Assembly: GCF_022531965.1 (NCBI RefSeq)
Contig: NZ_CP092831.1
Span: forward strand, 462,001 to 526,000
Direction of reading: 5' to 3'
Length of the DNA: 64,000 nucleotides
Source of the DNA: Paenibacillus peoriae
GTDB taxonomy: Bacteria; Bacillota; Bacilli; Paenibacillales; Paenibacillaceae
A program made the translations under genes and the position numbers. Shown here one piece after another: positions 36,383 through 45,629 of the stretch (position 1 is its first letter; the number at the start of each line of letters is the position of its first letter). The notes below the pieces were generated by a model. The model saw nothing but the letters and a program-made list of their open reading frames with translations, ran no database searches and was not told the DNA's origin.

Positions 36383-36526
36383 TGGCGCAAGTGTATAAAA
36401 CGATGCTGGATGTGTATTAATCATGCGGATAAGGATAATAAGTAGTTGGTGAGAAAAGGCCAAATTCCCGGAGCAGCCGAGGGTTTGGTCTTTTTTTTTG
36501 ATAGTTAATCGCATCATACAGAATCT

Positions 36527-36542
36527 TGGCATGAGACTTGCA
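36527..36542 (+). promoter_or_regulatory. Sigma-54 (-24/-12) promoter of the PTS operon
   Basis: TGGCATGAGACTTGCA matches the consensus TGGCAYGN4TTGCW at every fixed position, with correct GG-GC spacing. It is 41 bases before the EIIA start, between levR and the operon. Confidence 0.93.
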
Positions 36543-36582
36543 TATAAGTATAGGCGAAGGATGCAAGGAGGGGGTGAAACAA

Positions 36583-37002
36583 ATGATAGGTGTTATTGTT
36601 GGCACTCATGGAAAATTTTCTGAAGAGATCCTAAGATCCACGGAAATGATTTTTGGCCATCTGGAAAATGTGGTGGGTGTAACGTTTGAACCAGGTGAAA
36701 GTGTTAACGGACTTGTTGAGAAGTACAAAGCGGCCTTGGAAACAATTGATTGGACGGACGGATTGATTTTTCTCGTCGATTTGTTTGGTGGCAGTCCCTA
36801 TAATGCGGCCAGTAGGATTGTGGCCAGGTATGAAAAAATGGACATTGTAACAGGGGTAAACCTGCCAATGATCGTAGACCTGCTGACTAATAGAGGGCTG
36901 GAGAACGTGGAGAATCTAAGTGATCTGGCCATCCGTGCGGGTCAGGATTCAATGAAGTCTTTTCGTGTCATCCGGGACATACAAACAGAGGAGGAATTAT
37001 AG
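36583..37002 (+). CDS. Mannose-family PTS EIIA
   Basis: 139-residue EIIA-Man domain. The phospho-His is in GTHGKFSEE; GLIFLVDLFGGSPYNAA is the characteristic mid-domain block. It passes phosphate from HPr to EIIB. ATG 36583 follows AAGGAGGGGG; an upstream in-frame start overlaps the promoter. First gene of the operon (EIIA-EIIB-EIIC-EIID). Confidence 0.93.
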   Translation: MIGVIVGTHGKFSEEILRSTEMIFGHLENVVGVTFEPGESVNGLVEKYKAALETIDWTDGLIFLVDLFGGSPYNAASRIVARYEKMDIVTGVNLPMIVDLLTNRGLENVENLSDLAIRAGQDSMKSFRVIRDIQTEEEL

Positions 37003-37004
37003 GT

Positions 37005-37493
37005 ATGGAAATATCATTTGTTCGTATTGATGACCGTCTAATTCATGGTCAGGTGGCTACTGTGTGGGTGAAGGAAACGAAGTGTAACAAAATTATCGCC
37101 GTCAGCAATGAGGTCGCTGCGGATACGCTGCGCAAAACCTTATTGTTACAAGTGGCGCCGCCGGGGATTAAAGCTTATGTTGTCACGATTGCGAAAGCGA
37201 TTGAAGCTTATAACAATCCTAAATATAACGATTTCAAGACCTTGTTCCTGTTTACCAATCCCACGGATGTACTGCGGGTTGTAGAAGGTGGGGTACCGTT
37301 TACATCGGTAAATGTAGGTGGAATGTGCTTCAAAGAAGGCAAAACACAAATTACCGGAGCAGTGTCCGTAGACAAGCAGGATGTAGAGGCATTTTATAAA
37401 TTGCACGAAAAGGGGATAGAACTGGAGATTAGAAAAGTGGCCAGTGATCCTAAAATTAATTTGATTAACAAGCTCCAAAATGTCCAGTTTTAA
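37005..37493 (+). CDS. Mannose-family PTS EIIB
   Basis: 162-residue EIIB of the mannose/fructose/sorbose class. The N-terminal VRIDDRLIHGQVA holds the phospho-His (H15). Starts two bases after the EIIA stop, with GGAGG in the end of EIIA, so coupled. It transfers phosphate to the sugar as it passes EIIC/EIID. Confidence 0.93.
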   Translation: MEISFVRIDDRLIHGQVATVWVKETKCNKIIAVSNEVAADTLRKTLLLQVAPPGIKAYVVTIAKAIEAYNNPKYNDFKTLFLFTNPTDVLRVVEGGVPFTSVNVGGMCFKEGKTQITGAVSVDKQDVEAFYKLHEKGIELEIRKVASDPKINLINKLQNVQF

Positions 37494-37524
37494 CAACACG
37501 TACGCATAAGAGAGGGGGTCAAAC

Positions 37525-38295
37525 ATGAGTGTTTTTGAAATCGTAATGGTCACGCTGGTTGCAGCCATTTGCGGAATGGGCAGTGTTTTGGATGAAGGAC
37601 AGACTCATCGTCCTATAGTTGCGTGTACACTGATCGGTCTGGTCCTGGGAGATCTCAAAACCGGTATTATTCTAGGCGGTACGCTGGAATTGTTGGCTTT
37701 GGGCTGGATGAATGTCGGAGCGTCCATGGCTCCGGATGCGGCTTTGGCCAGTGTAGTCTCAACCATATTGGTTATTGTCGGGCACCAATCGATCGGTGCG
37801 GGAATTGCCGTTGCGATTCCGATTGCGGCTGGCGGACAAGTGTTAACTATCTTTGTTAGAACGATTACCGTGTTCTTTCAGCATCTGGCAGATAAATATG
37901 CCGAATCTTCAAATTTCAAAGGAATTGAATTATGTCACTTCATAGCCCTCCTTCTTCAGGGATTACGCGTCGCTTTGCCTGCCGTATTGGTGGCTATTGC
38001 AGCAGAAACCGGTCTGGTTACGACTTTGCTGGACGCGATCCCGGAGGTCATTACAAAAGGGCTGCAAATTGCTGGGGGATTCATCGTCGTTGTAGGGTAT
38101 GCCATGGTTATTAACATGATGGCAGCCAAATATTTGATGCCTTTCTTTTTCTTGGGCTTTGTCATCGCAGCATTTACAAGCATCAATCTGGTTGGCTTTG
38201 GAATCATGGGGGCGGTTCTGGCTCTGCTGTATATCCAGCTCAATCCTAAATATAGCCAGCGCAAAGATCAAGTGGGTGAAATTGAAGAGCTCTAA
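37525..38295 (+). CDS. Mannose-family PTS EIIC
   Basis: 256-residue membrane subunit with several helices; blocks such as RPIVACTLIGLVLGD, LGGTLELLALGWMNVGAS and IPIAAGGQ are typical of EIIC of the mannose/sorbose class. AGAGGGGG precedes ATG. With EIID it forms the sugar channel. Confidence 0.93.
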   Translation: MSVFEIVMVTLVAAICGMGSVLDEGQTHRPIVACTLIGLVLGDLKTGIILGGTLELLALGWMNVGASMAPDAALASVVSTILVIVGHQSIGAGIAVAIPIAAGGQVLTIFVRTITVFFQHLADKYAESSNFKGIELCHFIALLLQGLRVALPAVLVAIAAETGLVTTLLDAIPEVITKGLQIAGGFIVVVGYAMVINMMAAKYLMPFFFLGFVIAAFTSINLVGFGIMGAVLALLYIQLNPKYSQRKDQVGEIEEL

Positions 38296-38324
38296 AGAAA
38301 TTCTTAATGAAAGAGTGGGGTACT

Positions 38325-39149
38325 ATGGAAGAAAAAAAGTTGACCAAAAGCGATTTAAACAAAATGTTTTTCCGTTCATGGTTCCTGCTGGGCTCGTTTA
38401 ACTTTGAGCGTATGCAGTCGATTGGTTTTTGTGTCACCTTGATTCCGGCAATCAAGCGGTTATACAGCAAGAAGGAAGACCAAAAAGAAGCACTAAAGCG
38501 GCATTTGGAGTTTTTTAATACTCAACCGTTTATCTCTGCACCGATTATGGGGGTAACGGCCGCTATGGAGGAGCAGAAAGCCAATGGCCAGCCGATTGAT
38601 AATGCTACCATAAGTGGTGTGAAAGTTGGCTTAATGGGACCTTTGGCTGGAGTAGGAGACCCTATTTTCTGGGGAACATTACGCCCCGTTCTGGCTGCAT
38701 TAGGAGCTTCCATTGCGTTGTCCGGAAGCGTTATCGGGCCTGTCCTATTTTTCTTGCTTTTTAATGTTATTCGCCTGGCCACTAAGTGGTACGGACTGAA
38801 ATACGGCTACAAAAAAGGGACGGAGATTGTGTCCGACATGTCCGGAAACCGACTGCAAAAGCTTACGGAATCGGCCTCCATCCTGGGACTATTTGTTATG
38901 GGCGCCCTCGTATCCAAATGGACTACTCTGAATATACCACTCGAAGTATCCCGATATACCCGTTCGGATGGAGTAGAGGTTGTTACGACGATACAGATGA
39001 TTCTGGATCAATTGATACCTGGTCTGTTACCTCTCTTGCTGACTTTTTTATGCATGAGACTGCTCAAAAAGAAAGTAAATGCTATAGCTCTGATTTTTGC
39101 TTTATTCGCAATAGGAATTATTGGATACGCTCTTGGTGTATTGGCTTAA
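38325..39149 (+). CDS. Mannose-family PTS EIID
   Basis: 274-residue EIID. Motifs: FFRSWFLLGSFNFERMQ near the N-terminus, FFNTQPFISAPIMGVT, and GLMGPLAGVGDPIFWGT. ATG 38325 is preferred over the ATG 18 bases earlier because GTGGGG lies before it. Last gene of the operon. The sugar may be mannose, glucose or fructose; sequence alone does not decide. Confidence 0.93.
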   Translation: MEEKKLTKSDLNKMFFRSWFLLGSFNFERMQSIGFCVTLIPAIKRLYSKKEDQKEALKRHLEFFNTQPFISAPIMGVTAAMEEQKANGQPIDNATISGVKVGLMGPLAGVGDPIFWGTLRPVLAALGASIALSGSVIGPVLFFLLFNVIRLATKWYGLKYGYKKGTEIVSDMSGNRLQKLTESASILGLFVMGALVSKWTTLNIPLEVSRYTRSDGVEVVTTIQMILDQLIPGLLPLLLTFLCMRLLKKKVNAIALIFALFAIGIIGYALGVLA

Positions 39150-39596
39150 GCCAATTTGTAAAGTGATCCGGTCAAGCAGCCGTCTCTGACCGGCAACCTG
39201 CCGCTTAACTTGTAAACGCTTTAAATTTTACGGATTAAAATATTCAATTATCTACAAGCGAATCTGCTAGCGTTCAACGATAGTCATGAAAGGCTGCTGG
39301 CTTGTTGATAGCTGATATAAGCAATGATTCTATATCATTAATCATTACAGGCTCAATGATGGTTTTAAAGCCACATTGAGCCTGTAAAAGCAGGTTCCGC
39401 TCTTTTGCTGTTAGTATGTTCGTTGCAATTTCTTGGAGGAGCTTGCCAGCTCGGGTACTAATAGCCTCTTTTCTCTATGATCTGATATTCGCCGAGACCT
39501 GTTTTCTTCAGCGGCATATGCATATAGCATATCTCTCCACAGTTAGGTCATATTGAGAGGTTTATGAAGCCATGAAGACTTAAGGAGGCCACTGCA
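39150..39596. other. Intergenic region after the PTS operon
   Basis: Contains a 7-bp hairpin (39168-39174 with 39187-39193) that may end the operon, a cre-like TGTAAACGCTTTAA (39211-39224, right half imperfect), and a perfect 12-bp hairpin (39347-39358 with 39374-39385). No gene was recognised in this stretch. Confidence 0.45.
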
Positions 39597-39749
39597 TTGG
39601 GAAAAAGGAGACGAACTGGCTTTAAGGGCAAAAGAATTAGGGTGGACGTTAGACAATCTTCTTCAGCTCAAACAGGGCAAGGCGGCAACCCCATTTCTAT
39701 CAATGCTTCAGACGTTGGGGTAGTAAGAACAGATGTTAAAAACAAATAA
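39597..39749 (+). CDS. Candidate 50-residue basic small protein
   Basis: TTG start with AAGGAGG eight bases upstream; the product begins with GKRRRTGFKGKRIRVDV and ends DVGVVRTDVKNK. A strong hairpin with a T run follows 37 bases later. Against it: a second frame through the same DNA (HWEKGDELALRAKELGW... to LSMLQTLG) also looks protein-like but has no start, so this could be the remnant of a decayed gene. No family recognised. Confidence 0.35.
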   Translation: MGKRRRTGFKGKRIRVDVRQSSSAQTGQGGNPISINASDVGVVRTDVKNK

Positions 39750-39785
39750 TCGACTTGGATAGAAGCTCATATTTAACGTAAAAAG

Positions 39786-39837
39786 ACCACCAGGAACAAG
39801 TTAACTATCTTGTTACTGGTGGTTTTGCTTTTTTTTT
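39786..39837. terminator. Bidirectional terminator
   Basis: 15-base stem (39786-39800 with 39809-39823) with T-rich tracts in both directions, between the candidate small gene and the converging pullulanase gene. Confidence 0.8.
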
Positions 39838-39880
39838 CGTATTCGGCAGGTACTTTCATCAGCATCCGCGTCTACATAGC

Positions 39881-41683
39881 CTATGCCTTGCTTTGCGTCT
39901 TGTTGTCGACTTCTTTTGCAGAGTTGATTGATCGCACAGGCGTTGCCTTCAGCACAGCATATCCGTAAGGAGGAAGCTCGGCATGCAGTCCCTTCGGTCC
40001 TACGGACCACTGGCTTTCGCCAGAGGCTAATTGCCATTCCTGCTCAGGAATGTCCAATTCAAAAACGTGATCCTCATCGGAACGATTGAGCAGTACGAGC
40101 AGCACTTCTTCCCCGCTGCGGCGCTCGTAGGCAAGTGAGGCACCCTCCGGCTGTGCCTCCAGGAAAGTGATGCTTCCTTGGTCACGGAGGACCGGGTGCC
40201 CCTTACGAAGCGCAATCAGCTCGCGGTAAAAGTCGAACAGCTCGTGGTCCTGCTTATCGGCATCCCACTCCATGCACTGGCGGCAGCCTGGATCGGCATC
40301 TCCATCCAGGCCGATCTCATCGCCGTAAAAAATGCAGGGTGCGCCCATATACGTGAACTGGAACAAAGCAGCCAGCCGCATCAGTCGCTTGTCGCCCCCG
40401 CACAGCGTCAGTAGGCGCGGTGTATCATGGCTATCCAGCAGATTGAAAGCAACCTCGGATGCTTGCTGTGGATAGCGGGCCAGCTGTCGTCCGATGGCGT
40501 AGGCAAAGCTTTGGGCATCGGTCACTTTTTTGACGAAAAAATCATTCACCGCGTAGGTGAACGGATAATTCATCGTTGCATCGAATTGGTCCCCCTGAAG
40601 CCATTCAGACGATTCATTCCACATTTCACCCAAAATGTACGCATCCGGATTGGCCTGCTTGACCGTAGTGCGGAATTCCCGCCAAAAGGCGTGGTCCACC
40701 TCGTCTGCCACATCCAACCGCCAACCATCGATGCCGATTTCTTCGATCCAGTGCTTTGCCACATCCAGCAGGTACTTTTTTACCTCAGGATGTTCGGTGT
40801 TCAGCTTGGGCATCATCGGTTCCAGCCCGAATGTATCGTACGTCGGTATGCCATCCACCACTTTCAGGGGAAAGCTATGTACATGGAACCAGTCCTTGTA
40901 AGGCGAGGCTTCGCCTTTTTCCTGGACGTCGACGAACGGTTTGAAAGTACGCCCTGAATGGTTGAACACCGCATCAAGCAGCACCCGAATTCCTCGATCG
41001 TGGCAGGCATCGACCAGTTTTTTCAATGTCTTTTTGTCCCCGAAATGTGGGTCCACCTCCATATAATCCTCTGTATCATATTTATGATTGGTCGTCGCCT
41101 TGAAGACAGGAGTCATATATATGGCGTTAATTCCCAGCTCGTTCAGGTGGTCTAGGTGATCCAGAATCCCCTGTAGATCGCCACCGAAAAAATTGTCTCT
41201 TTGTGGGGTTCCACCCCATGTCTCTGCACCTTCTGGGCTGATGGAGGGGTCACCGTTCGCAAATCGTTCCGGGAAAATCTGATAAAATACCGCATCCTTC
41301 ACCCATGCAGGTGGCTTCAGAATATCAATCGGGTTCAAGAACGGATATTGGAACAGTTTATCTGCATTTTCGGGTTCTTGGGTAGTAAAGTCGTCCTCGT
41401 TCATCCAAATACGTTCCTCACCGTCTTCTAGCAAAAATCCATATTTCAGCCGACGGTGAGTAGGTTTTATACTGCACTCATAGTAATCAAACCTGCCATC
41501 AGTAGCGAATTTGGACATCGGGACAAGCTGTTGGGTGCGGTCCCAATCGTATTTATCTCCGGTGAGAGCATGAACGGTGTTCAGGTCATTTTTCTTCGCA
41601 CGTAGCCGTAGAAATATCGTTTCATCATTATAACCAAAAGCCCAATTGCGTTTCGGGTGATGGTATATAGCTTCCAGCAGCAT
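39881..41683 (-). CDS. Neopullulanase/cyclomaltodextrinase/maltogenic amylase (GH13_20)
   Basis: 600-residue intracellular enzyme without signal peptide. N-terminal CBM34-like domain (about 1-125) used for dimerisation, then the barrel: IYMTPVFKATTNHKYDT, LLDAVFNHSG, GWRLDVAD (nucleophile Asp), GEMWNE (acid/base Glu) and LLDSHDTPR. It degrades cyclodextrins, pullulan or maltodextrins. AAGGAGG lies eight bases before ATG. Divergent from the response-regulator gene; the intervening 150 bases hold the palindrome TTCAAATTTGAA (near 41710). Confidence 0.92.
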   Translation of the reverse strand: MLLEAIYHHPKRNWAFGYNDETIFLRLRAKKNDLNTVHALTGDKYDWDRTQQLVPMSKFATDGRFDYYECSIKPTHRRLKYGFLLEDGEERIWMNEDDFTTQEPENADKLFQYPFLNPIDILKPPAWVKDAVFYQIFPERFANGDPSISPEGAETWGGTPQRDNFFGGDLQGILDHLDHLNELGINAIYMTPVFKATTNHKYDTEDYMEVDPHFGDKKTLKKLVDACHDRGIRVLLDAVFNHSGRTFKPFVDVQEKGEASPYKDWFHVHSFPLKVVDGIPTYDTFGLEPMMPKLNTEHPEVKKYLLDVAKHWIEEIGIDGWRLDVADEVDHAFWREFRTTVKQANPDAYILGEMWNESSEWLQGDQFDATMNYPFTYAVNDFFVKKVTDAQSFAYAIGRQLARYPQQASEVAFNLLDSHDTPRLLTLCGGDKRLMRLAALFQFTYMGAPCIFYGDEIGLDGDADPGCRQCMEWDADKQDHELFDFYRELIALRKGHPVLRDQGSITFLEAQPEGASLAYERRSGEEVLLVLLNRSDEDHVFELDIPEQEWQLASGESQWSVGPKGLHAELPPYGYAVLKATPVRSINSAKEVDNKTQSKA

Positions 41684-41834
41684 CGGGTCGGCCTCCTTTT
41701 TTCATAAGCATTCAAATTTGAAAATGTGAAGCGTATGTCGTATAAGATAGTTATTAACCTTTTTAAGTGGGTTATGTACCATAAATGCTATAATGCCCAT
41801 TACATAAAAGAAAAACGATAAGTAGGTGCTCATG

Positions 41835-42509
41835 ATGAAAACAAATGTGTTATACATCGAAGATGACCAGGATATCGGTGCTTGGACGCATCAGTATTTG
41901 GAAGAGCGGAATTACGCTGTAGTATGGCTTCGCAGCGGGGATGGGGCTGTGGAGGCAGCCCGTACGTGCCAACTCGTGATTTTGGATGTGATGTTACCTG
42001 GTCTGGATGGATTCACCATAGGGAAACGGCTCAAGAAAGAGTACCCGGAGCTTCCCATTCTCATGTTGTCTGCTCGTACCTCCATAGACGATAAACTGCA
42101 AGGACTGGATTTCGCCGACGATTATGTAACCAAGCCCTTTCACCCGGACGAGCTCATAGCACGTATGGAGATTTTGCTGCGCCGATCAGGAACCGTGCCT
42201 GAAGAATCCTTACAACTGGGGCATCTCTCTGTGTTCTCTCCTGATAACCGTATTGTGAACCGTGATACCGGGGAGGAAATTACACTGACAGGCAAGCAAT
42301 ATCACATTTTTGCTTATTTACTGCGGCATTTGGGCCAGATTATGACGAAAGAGCAAATGTATGAAGCGGTATGGGGAGATCCATATATCGACGGAGACAA
42401 AACTTTAATGGTTCACATCCGACACCTGCGCGAAAAGCTGGAGATTGATCCTGCGACACCTCGCATCATTGAGACGATCCGTGGTGTAGGATATCGGGTG
42501 AAAGCATAA
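41835..42509 (+). CDS. OmpR-family response regulator
   Basis: About 225-residue regulator: REC domain with DD pair, phospho-Asp in LVILDVMLPGLDG, and Lys in DDYVTKPF, then an OmpR winged helix ending IIETIRGVGYRVKA. The ATG at 41835 gives six bases from AGGTG; ATG 41832 and GTG 41826 are in frame. Its stop overlaps the kinase start. Forms a system with the next gene and probably controls the ABC exporter behind it. Confidence 0.9.
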   Translation: MKTNVLYIEDDQDIGAWTHQYLEERNYAVVWLRSGDGAVEAARTCQLVILDVMLPGLDGFTIGKRLKKEYPELPILMLSARTSIDDKLQGLDFADDYVTKPFHPDELIARMEILLRRSGTVPEESLQLGHLSVFSPDNRIVNRDTGEEITLTGKQYHIFAYLLRHLGQIMTKEQMYEAVWGDPYIDGDKTLMVHIRHLREKLEIDPATPRIIETIRGVGYRVKA

Positions 42510-43939
42510 TGAACAGGACGCGCAAGGGTTGGAGGAGGCTGCATCCCAGCTCTAAGCCGGATCAGGGAGGTCGGTTTCGCAGTTCACTGTTGTTCCGTTA
42601 TCTGGTCATCATTGTGGTTGCTATGATGCTGTTGCCCATTGTGTTGCCTGCTACAGCCTTGATATATAGCGTGTTATTCAATTGGGGGGCGGGGTCCAAG
42701 CCTAAAAACGCTTACTATCCCTCTGCTACCCATACCGAAAATAGCTGGCATCGCGAAGCTGTAGCCTTGAAGGGAGCCACACCAGAGCAAATCTCAGTCC
42801 ATCTGCGCAAAATACAACAAGATATGTTCCCTAAATCCCAAATATTTTGGGTGGATACCGCAGGGTTAACTAGGTTGGAGTTACCGACCCAACCTAACCT
42901 GCCAAAACAATGGAACGCTGCGCAGGCTATAGCTTTTATGAAGCAAGCAAGCTATGAGGGGCCGTTTACGGTAGTAGCCTTTATTGGCGGGGGCAAGAAT
43001 GATGTAAATCAGGGCTATATGGTATTAAAAGTGCCTCGTTCGTTCTTTGAACAGCCACCTACTGATAGTAGTATGTTGATGTACTATTTCTTTTTTATTG
43101 TATTGATTTTGGGCGCTTTTATATCCGTATCTCTTCTGTTTTTTGGAGACATTCGGCGTAGACTGTTGCAGCTTCAGGCCGCCATGTCGCAGCGAGGAGA
43201 GGACGGCTTGCCTATTCTTGTTGCCACTGGACGCCCGGATGAAATCGGCAAGCTGGAAGAAGCATTTAATCAGATGGTCGAGCAGTTGGCAGAGAGTCGG
43301 GGACGTGAGCGTCAGGAGGAAGAGCTACGGAAGAGACTGGTCGCGGATCTGTCACACGATATTCGGACGCCGCTTACGGTCGTGCGTAGCCATCTGTATA
43401 CACTAGATGGTGAAAATCTCAGCAGCAGAGGGAAACAGTCGATTACACTAATGGAAAACAAGCTAAAGGACCTTGGGAGTCTGATCGACAACTTGCTGAC
43501 CTATAATCTCCTATCCAGTGGCAAATACACCATGAATAACACACCGCGTGATATCCTGCGGCTAGTGCGGGAGTGTGTAGCCAGCTGGTATCCGGTGTGG
43601 GAGAAGGAGGGCTTTGAAGTGGATATCGACCTGCCTGAGCATAGTATGGTGTGGAATGTCGATGAGCAAGGCTTCCGTCGTCTGCTGGACAATCTCTTTC
43701 AAAATGTAGTTCGCCATGCTGCCTCAGGCCGATATATTGGTGTTCAAGTCCAGAAGGATAATGGGACAGAGGCATTGGTTATCACAGATAAAGGGCCTGG
43801 TATGGAGCAACAGTCCAGTGAAAAAGGAGCCGGGATTGGGTTGGCGATTACAGAACTGCTGGCTCGCGAAATGAATTTGGAGAGGGAGATTTTCAGTTCA
43901 TCAGCCGGGACCCGAATCCGTTTTTTAAACAAAACTTAA
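42509..43939 (+). CDS. Membrane sensor histidine kinase
   Basis: 476-residue kinase: two membrane helices (about 28-57 and 190-213), a roughly 130-residue extracytoplasmic sensor, HAMP, HisKA with DLSHDIRTPLT, and HATPase with LDNLFQNVVRHA and GAGIGLAI. Same class as kinases that sense peptide antibiotics (SpaK/NisK/BcrS-like). Overlaps the response regulator by one base. Confidence 0.88.
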   Translation: MNRTRKGWRRLHPSSKPDQGGRFRSSLLFRYLVIIVVAMMLLPIVLPATALIYSVLFNWGAGSKPKNAYYPSATHTENSWHREAVALKGATPEQISVHLRKIQQDMFPKSQIFWVDTAGLTRLELPTQPNLPKQWNAAQAIAFMKQASYEGPFTVVAFIGGGKNDVNQGYMVLKVPRSFFEQPPTDSSMLMYYFFFIVLILGAFISVSLLFFGDIRRRLLQLQAAMSQRGEDGLPILVATGRPDEIGKLEEAFNQMVEQLAESRGRERQEEELRKRLVADLSHDIRTPLTVVRSHLYTLDGENLSSRGKQSITLMENKLKDLGSLIDNLLTYNLLSSGKYTMNNTPRDILRLVRECVASWYPVWEKEGFEVDIDLPEHSMVWNVDEQGFRRLLDNLFQNVVRHAASGRYIGVQVQKDNGTEALVITDKGPGMEQQSSEKGAGIGLAITELLAREMNLEREIFSSSAGTRIRFLNKT

Positions 43940-43989
43940 ACTCAGAGTTCCCTTGGCTTTAAACTTGGCACGTTACGATAGGTGTCGAG

Positions 43990-44916
43990 GTGAGGAACTT
44001 GAACGAATACATTATTGAAACGAACAGTCTCAGCAAAATATACAAAGGCTGCGCGGCGGTTAATCAGCTGGACCTGAAAATAGCTCGGGGAGATATTTAC
44101 GGATTTCTGGGTCCAAATGGAGCAGGGAAAACGACAACGATCCGCATGCTGCTTGGACTTATTCGCCCAACTCGAGGAACGATCCGTATATTCGGCAAAG
44201 ATATTCGCAGACATAAGCTTGATATTTTGCGTAAAGTCGGCTCGTTGGTGGAGTATCCTTCGTATTATGGTCATTTGAACGCCATTGAAAATCTGGAGGC
44301 CATTCGCCGTATTTTGAATGTACCCAAGCAAAACATTGCGGAAGTGTTAGAGGTCGTCCGACTGACCAAGCATGCCAAACGTCCAGTCAAAGGCTACTCG
44401 CTGGGCATGAAGCAGAGACTTGGTATTGCAGCAGCCCTGCTTGGGAATCCAGAAGTGCTCATTTTGGATGAGCCTACGAATGGTTTGGACCCGGAGGGTA
44501 TTCAGGAAATGCGCACATTGATTCAGGCGATGCCCAAGCAACGGGGGATCACCGTACTGGTATCCAGCCATCTGTTGAGCGAGGTAGAGCATATGGCGAA
44601 TACCGTAGGTATTATTCGTGAAGGAGAGCTGGTCTTTCAAAACACGATTCATAATCTCCGTCAGGAATCCGCGGGCGGAATTCGGATCGTCGTGTCGGAA
44701 CCGGAAGCAGCCCAATTGATTGCGCGTGAGCAGGGCTACCATTCGGTGAAGGACGGATCGGCGCTGGAGTTCGAGAACATGAATGATGCGGCTGTTGCGC
44801 TGCTGGTCAGAAGATTGGTCGAAAATACGCATGCCGTATACCGTGTGGAGGAACGCCGCAAATCGCTGGAGGATATGTTCATGCAGGTGGTGGGCAAAGG
44901 AGGGGCTTCCTTATGA
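43990..44916 (+). CDS. ABC transporter ATPase, bacitracin/lantibiotic-immunity type (BcrA/LanF-like)
   Basis: 308-residue ATPase. Walker A GPNGAGKTT, signature YSLGMKQR, Walker B VLILDEPTNGLDPEG, and the SSHLLSEVEHM switch, all typical of BcrA/LanF subunits. A GTG (43990) and an in-frame TTG (43999) both have AGGTG-like sites, so the start is uncertain by three codons. Followed by two permeases with overlapping stops and starts. Confidence 0.9.
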   Translation: MRNLNEYIIETNSLSKIYKGCAAVNQLDLKIARGDIYGFLGPNGAGKTTTIRMLLGLIRPTRGTIRIFGKDIRRHKLDILRKVGSLVEYPSYYGHLNAIENLEAIRRILNVPKQNIAEVLEVVRLTKHAKRPVKGYSLGMKQRLGIAAALLGNPEVLILDEPTNGLDPEGIQEMRTLIQAMPKQRGITVLVSSHLLSEVEHMANTVGIIREGELVFQNTIHNLRQESAGGIRIVVSEPEAAQLIAREQGYHSVKDGSALEFENMNDAAVALLVRRLVENTHAVYRVEERRKSLEDMFMQVVGKGGASL

Positions 44917-45629
44917 TGCTGCGAGCACTCACGGCGGATCTGCTCAAAGCACGCAGAAAGGGAATCTGGTTCTTGGTGTTCCTCGGTCCCCTTGGGCTGG
45001 TGGCCATGCAGGCGCTCAACTTTGGACTTCGATATGACTATCTGATTCCGCGTAACAAGGGTCATCTGTGGGAAGTTTTGATGGATAACATCGCTCTTTT
45101 TGTACCCCTTGCGCTGGTGCTAGGAGCTACTATGGTGGCTTCCATGTTGGCGAATGTGGAGCATACATCTAACTCATGGAAGCAGTTGCTGGCCTTGCCG
45201 ATTTCCAAATTCAGCGTCTATATGGCCAAGCTGACGTTGGCGATTGGGATGCTGTGTGTGTCCTGTCTACTCCTGACGGTAGGGACTTGGGTGTTGGGAA
45301 TGATCCTTGGCTTCGGGGGAGAACCTGCACCCGTAGGAGAACTGCTACGACTCGGATTTTGGCCCTTAGGCGGCACGTTGCCTATGCTCGTATTATTGTT
45401 GTGGTTAACAGTCACATTCCATAATCAAGCGCTACCTGTAACACTGGGCATTACGTTAGGCATCGGCAGCTTGTTTGCTTCACAGCTGTCCGAATGGTTT
45501 CCATTGGCCTGGCCTCAATTCGCCTGGGTTGCACCTCAAGCGTGGATGTTTGCGTCCGTCGGGTGCGGAACGGGTATGCTTCTCAGCCTGCTGACAGCGG
45601 CCCATTTTAGCCGAAAGGATGTGGCGTAA
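44913..45629 (+). CDS. ABC-2 type permease 1 (LanE/MutE-like)
   Basis: 238-residue membrane protein, about six helices, starting with LTADLLKARRKGIWFLV. The EHTSNSWKQLLALPISKFSVY segment is the hallmark of lantibiotic-immunity permeases. It overlaps the ATPase gene by four bases (ATGA), with AAAGGAGGGG upstream. Confidence 0.87.
   Translation: MMLRALTADLLKARRKGIWFLVFLGPLGLVAMQALNFGLRYDYLIPRNKGHLWEVLMDNIALFVPLALVLGATMVASMLANVEHTSNSWKQLLALPISKFSVYMAKLTLAIGMLCVSCLLLTVGTWVLGMILGFGGEPAPVGELLRLGFWPLGGTLPMLVLLLWLTVTFHNQALPVTLGITLGIGSLFASQLSEWFPLAWPQFAWVAPQAWMFASVGCGTGMLLSLLTAAHFSRKDVA

Noticed and set aside
39211-39224. CcpA cre site
   Set aside because: Only the left half matches well and it lies after, not before, the PTS operon; kept only as a note in the region entry.
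40427-40957. 176-codon plus-strand frame opposite the neopullulanase gene
   Set aside because: Antisense shadow of a GH13 gene with every catalytic motif intact.
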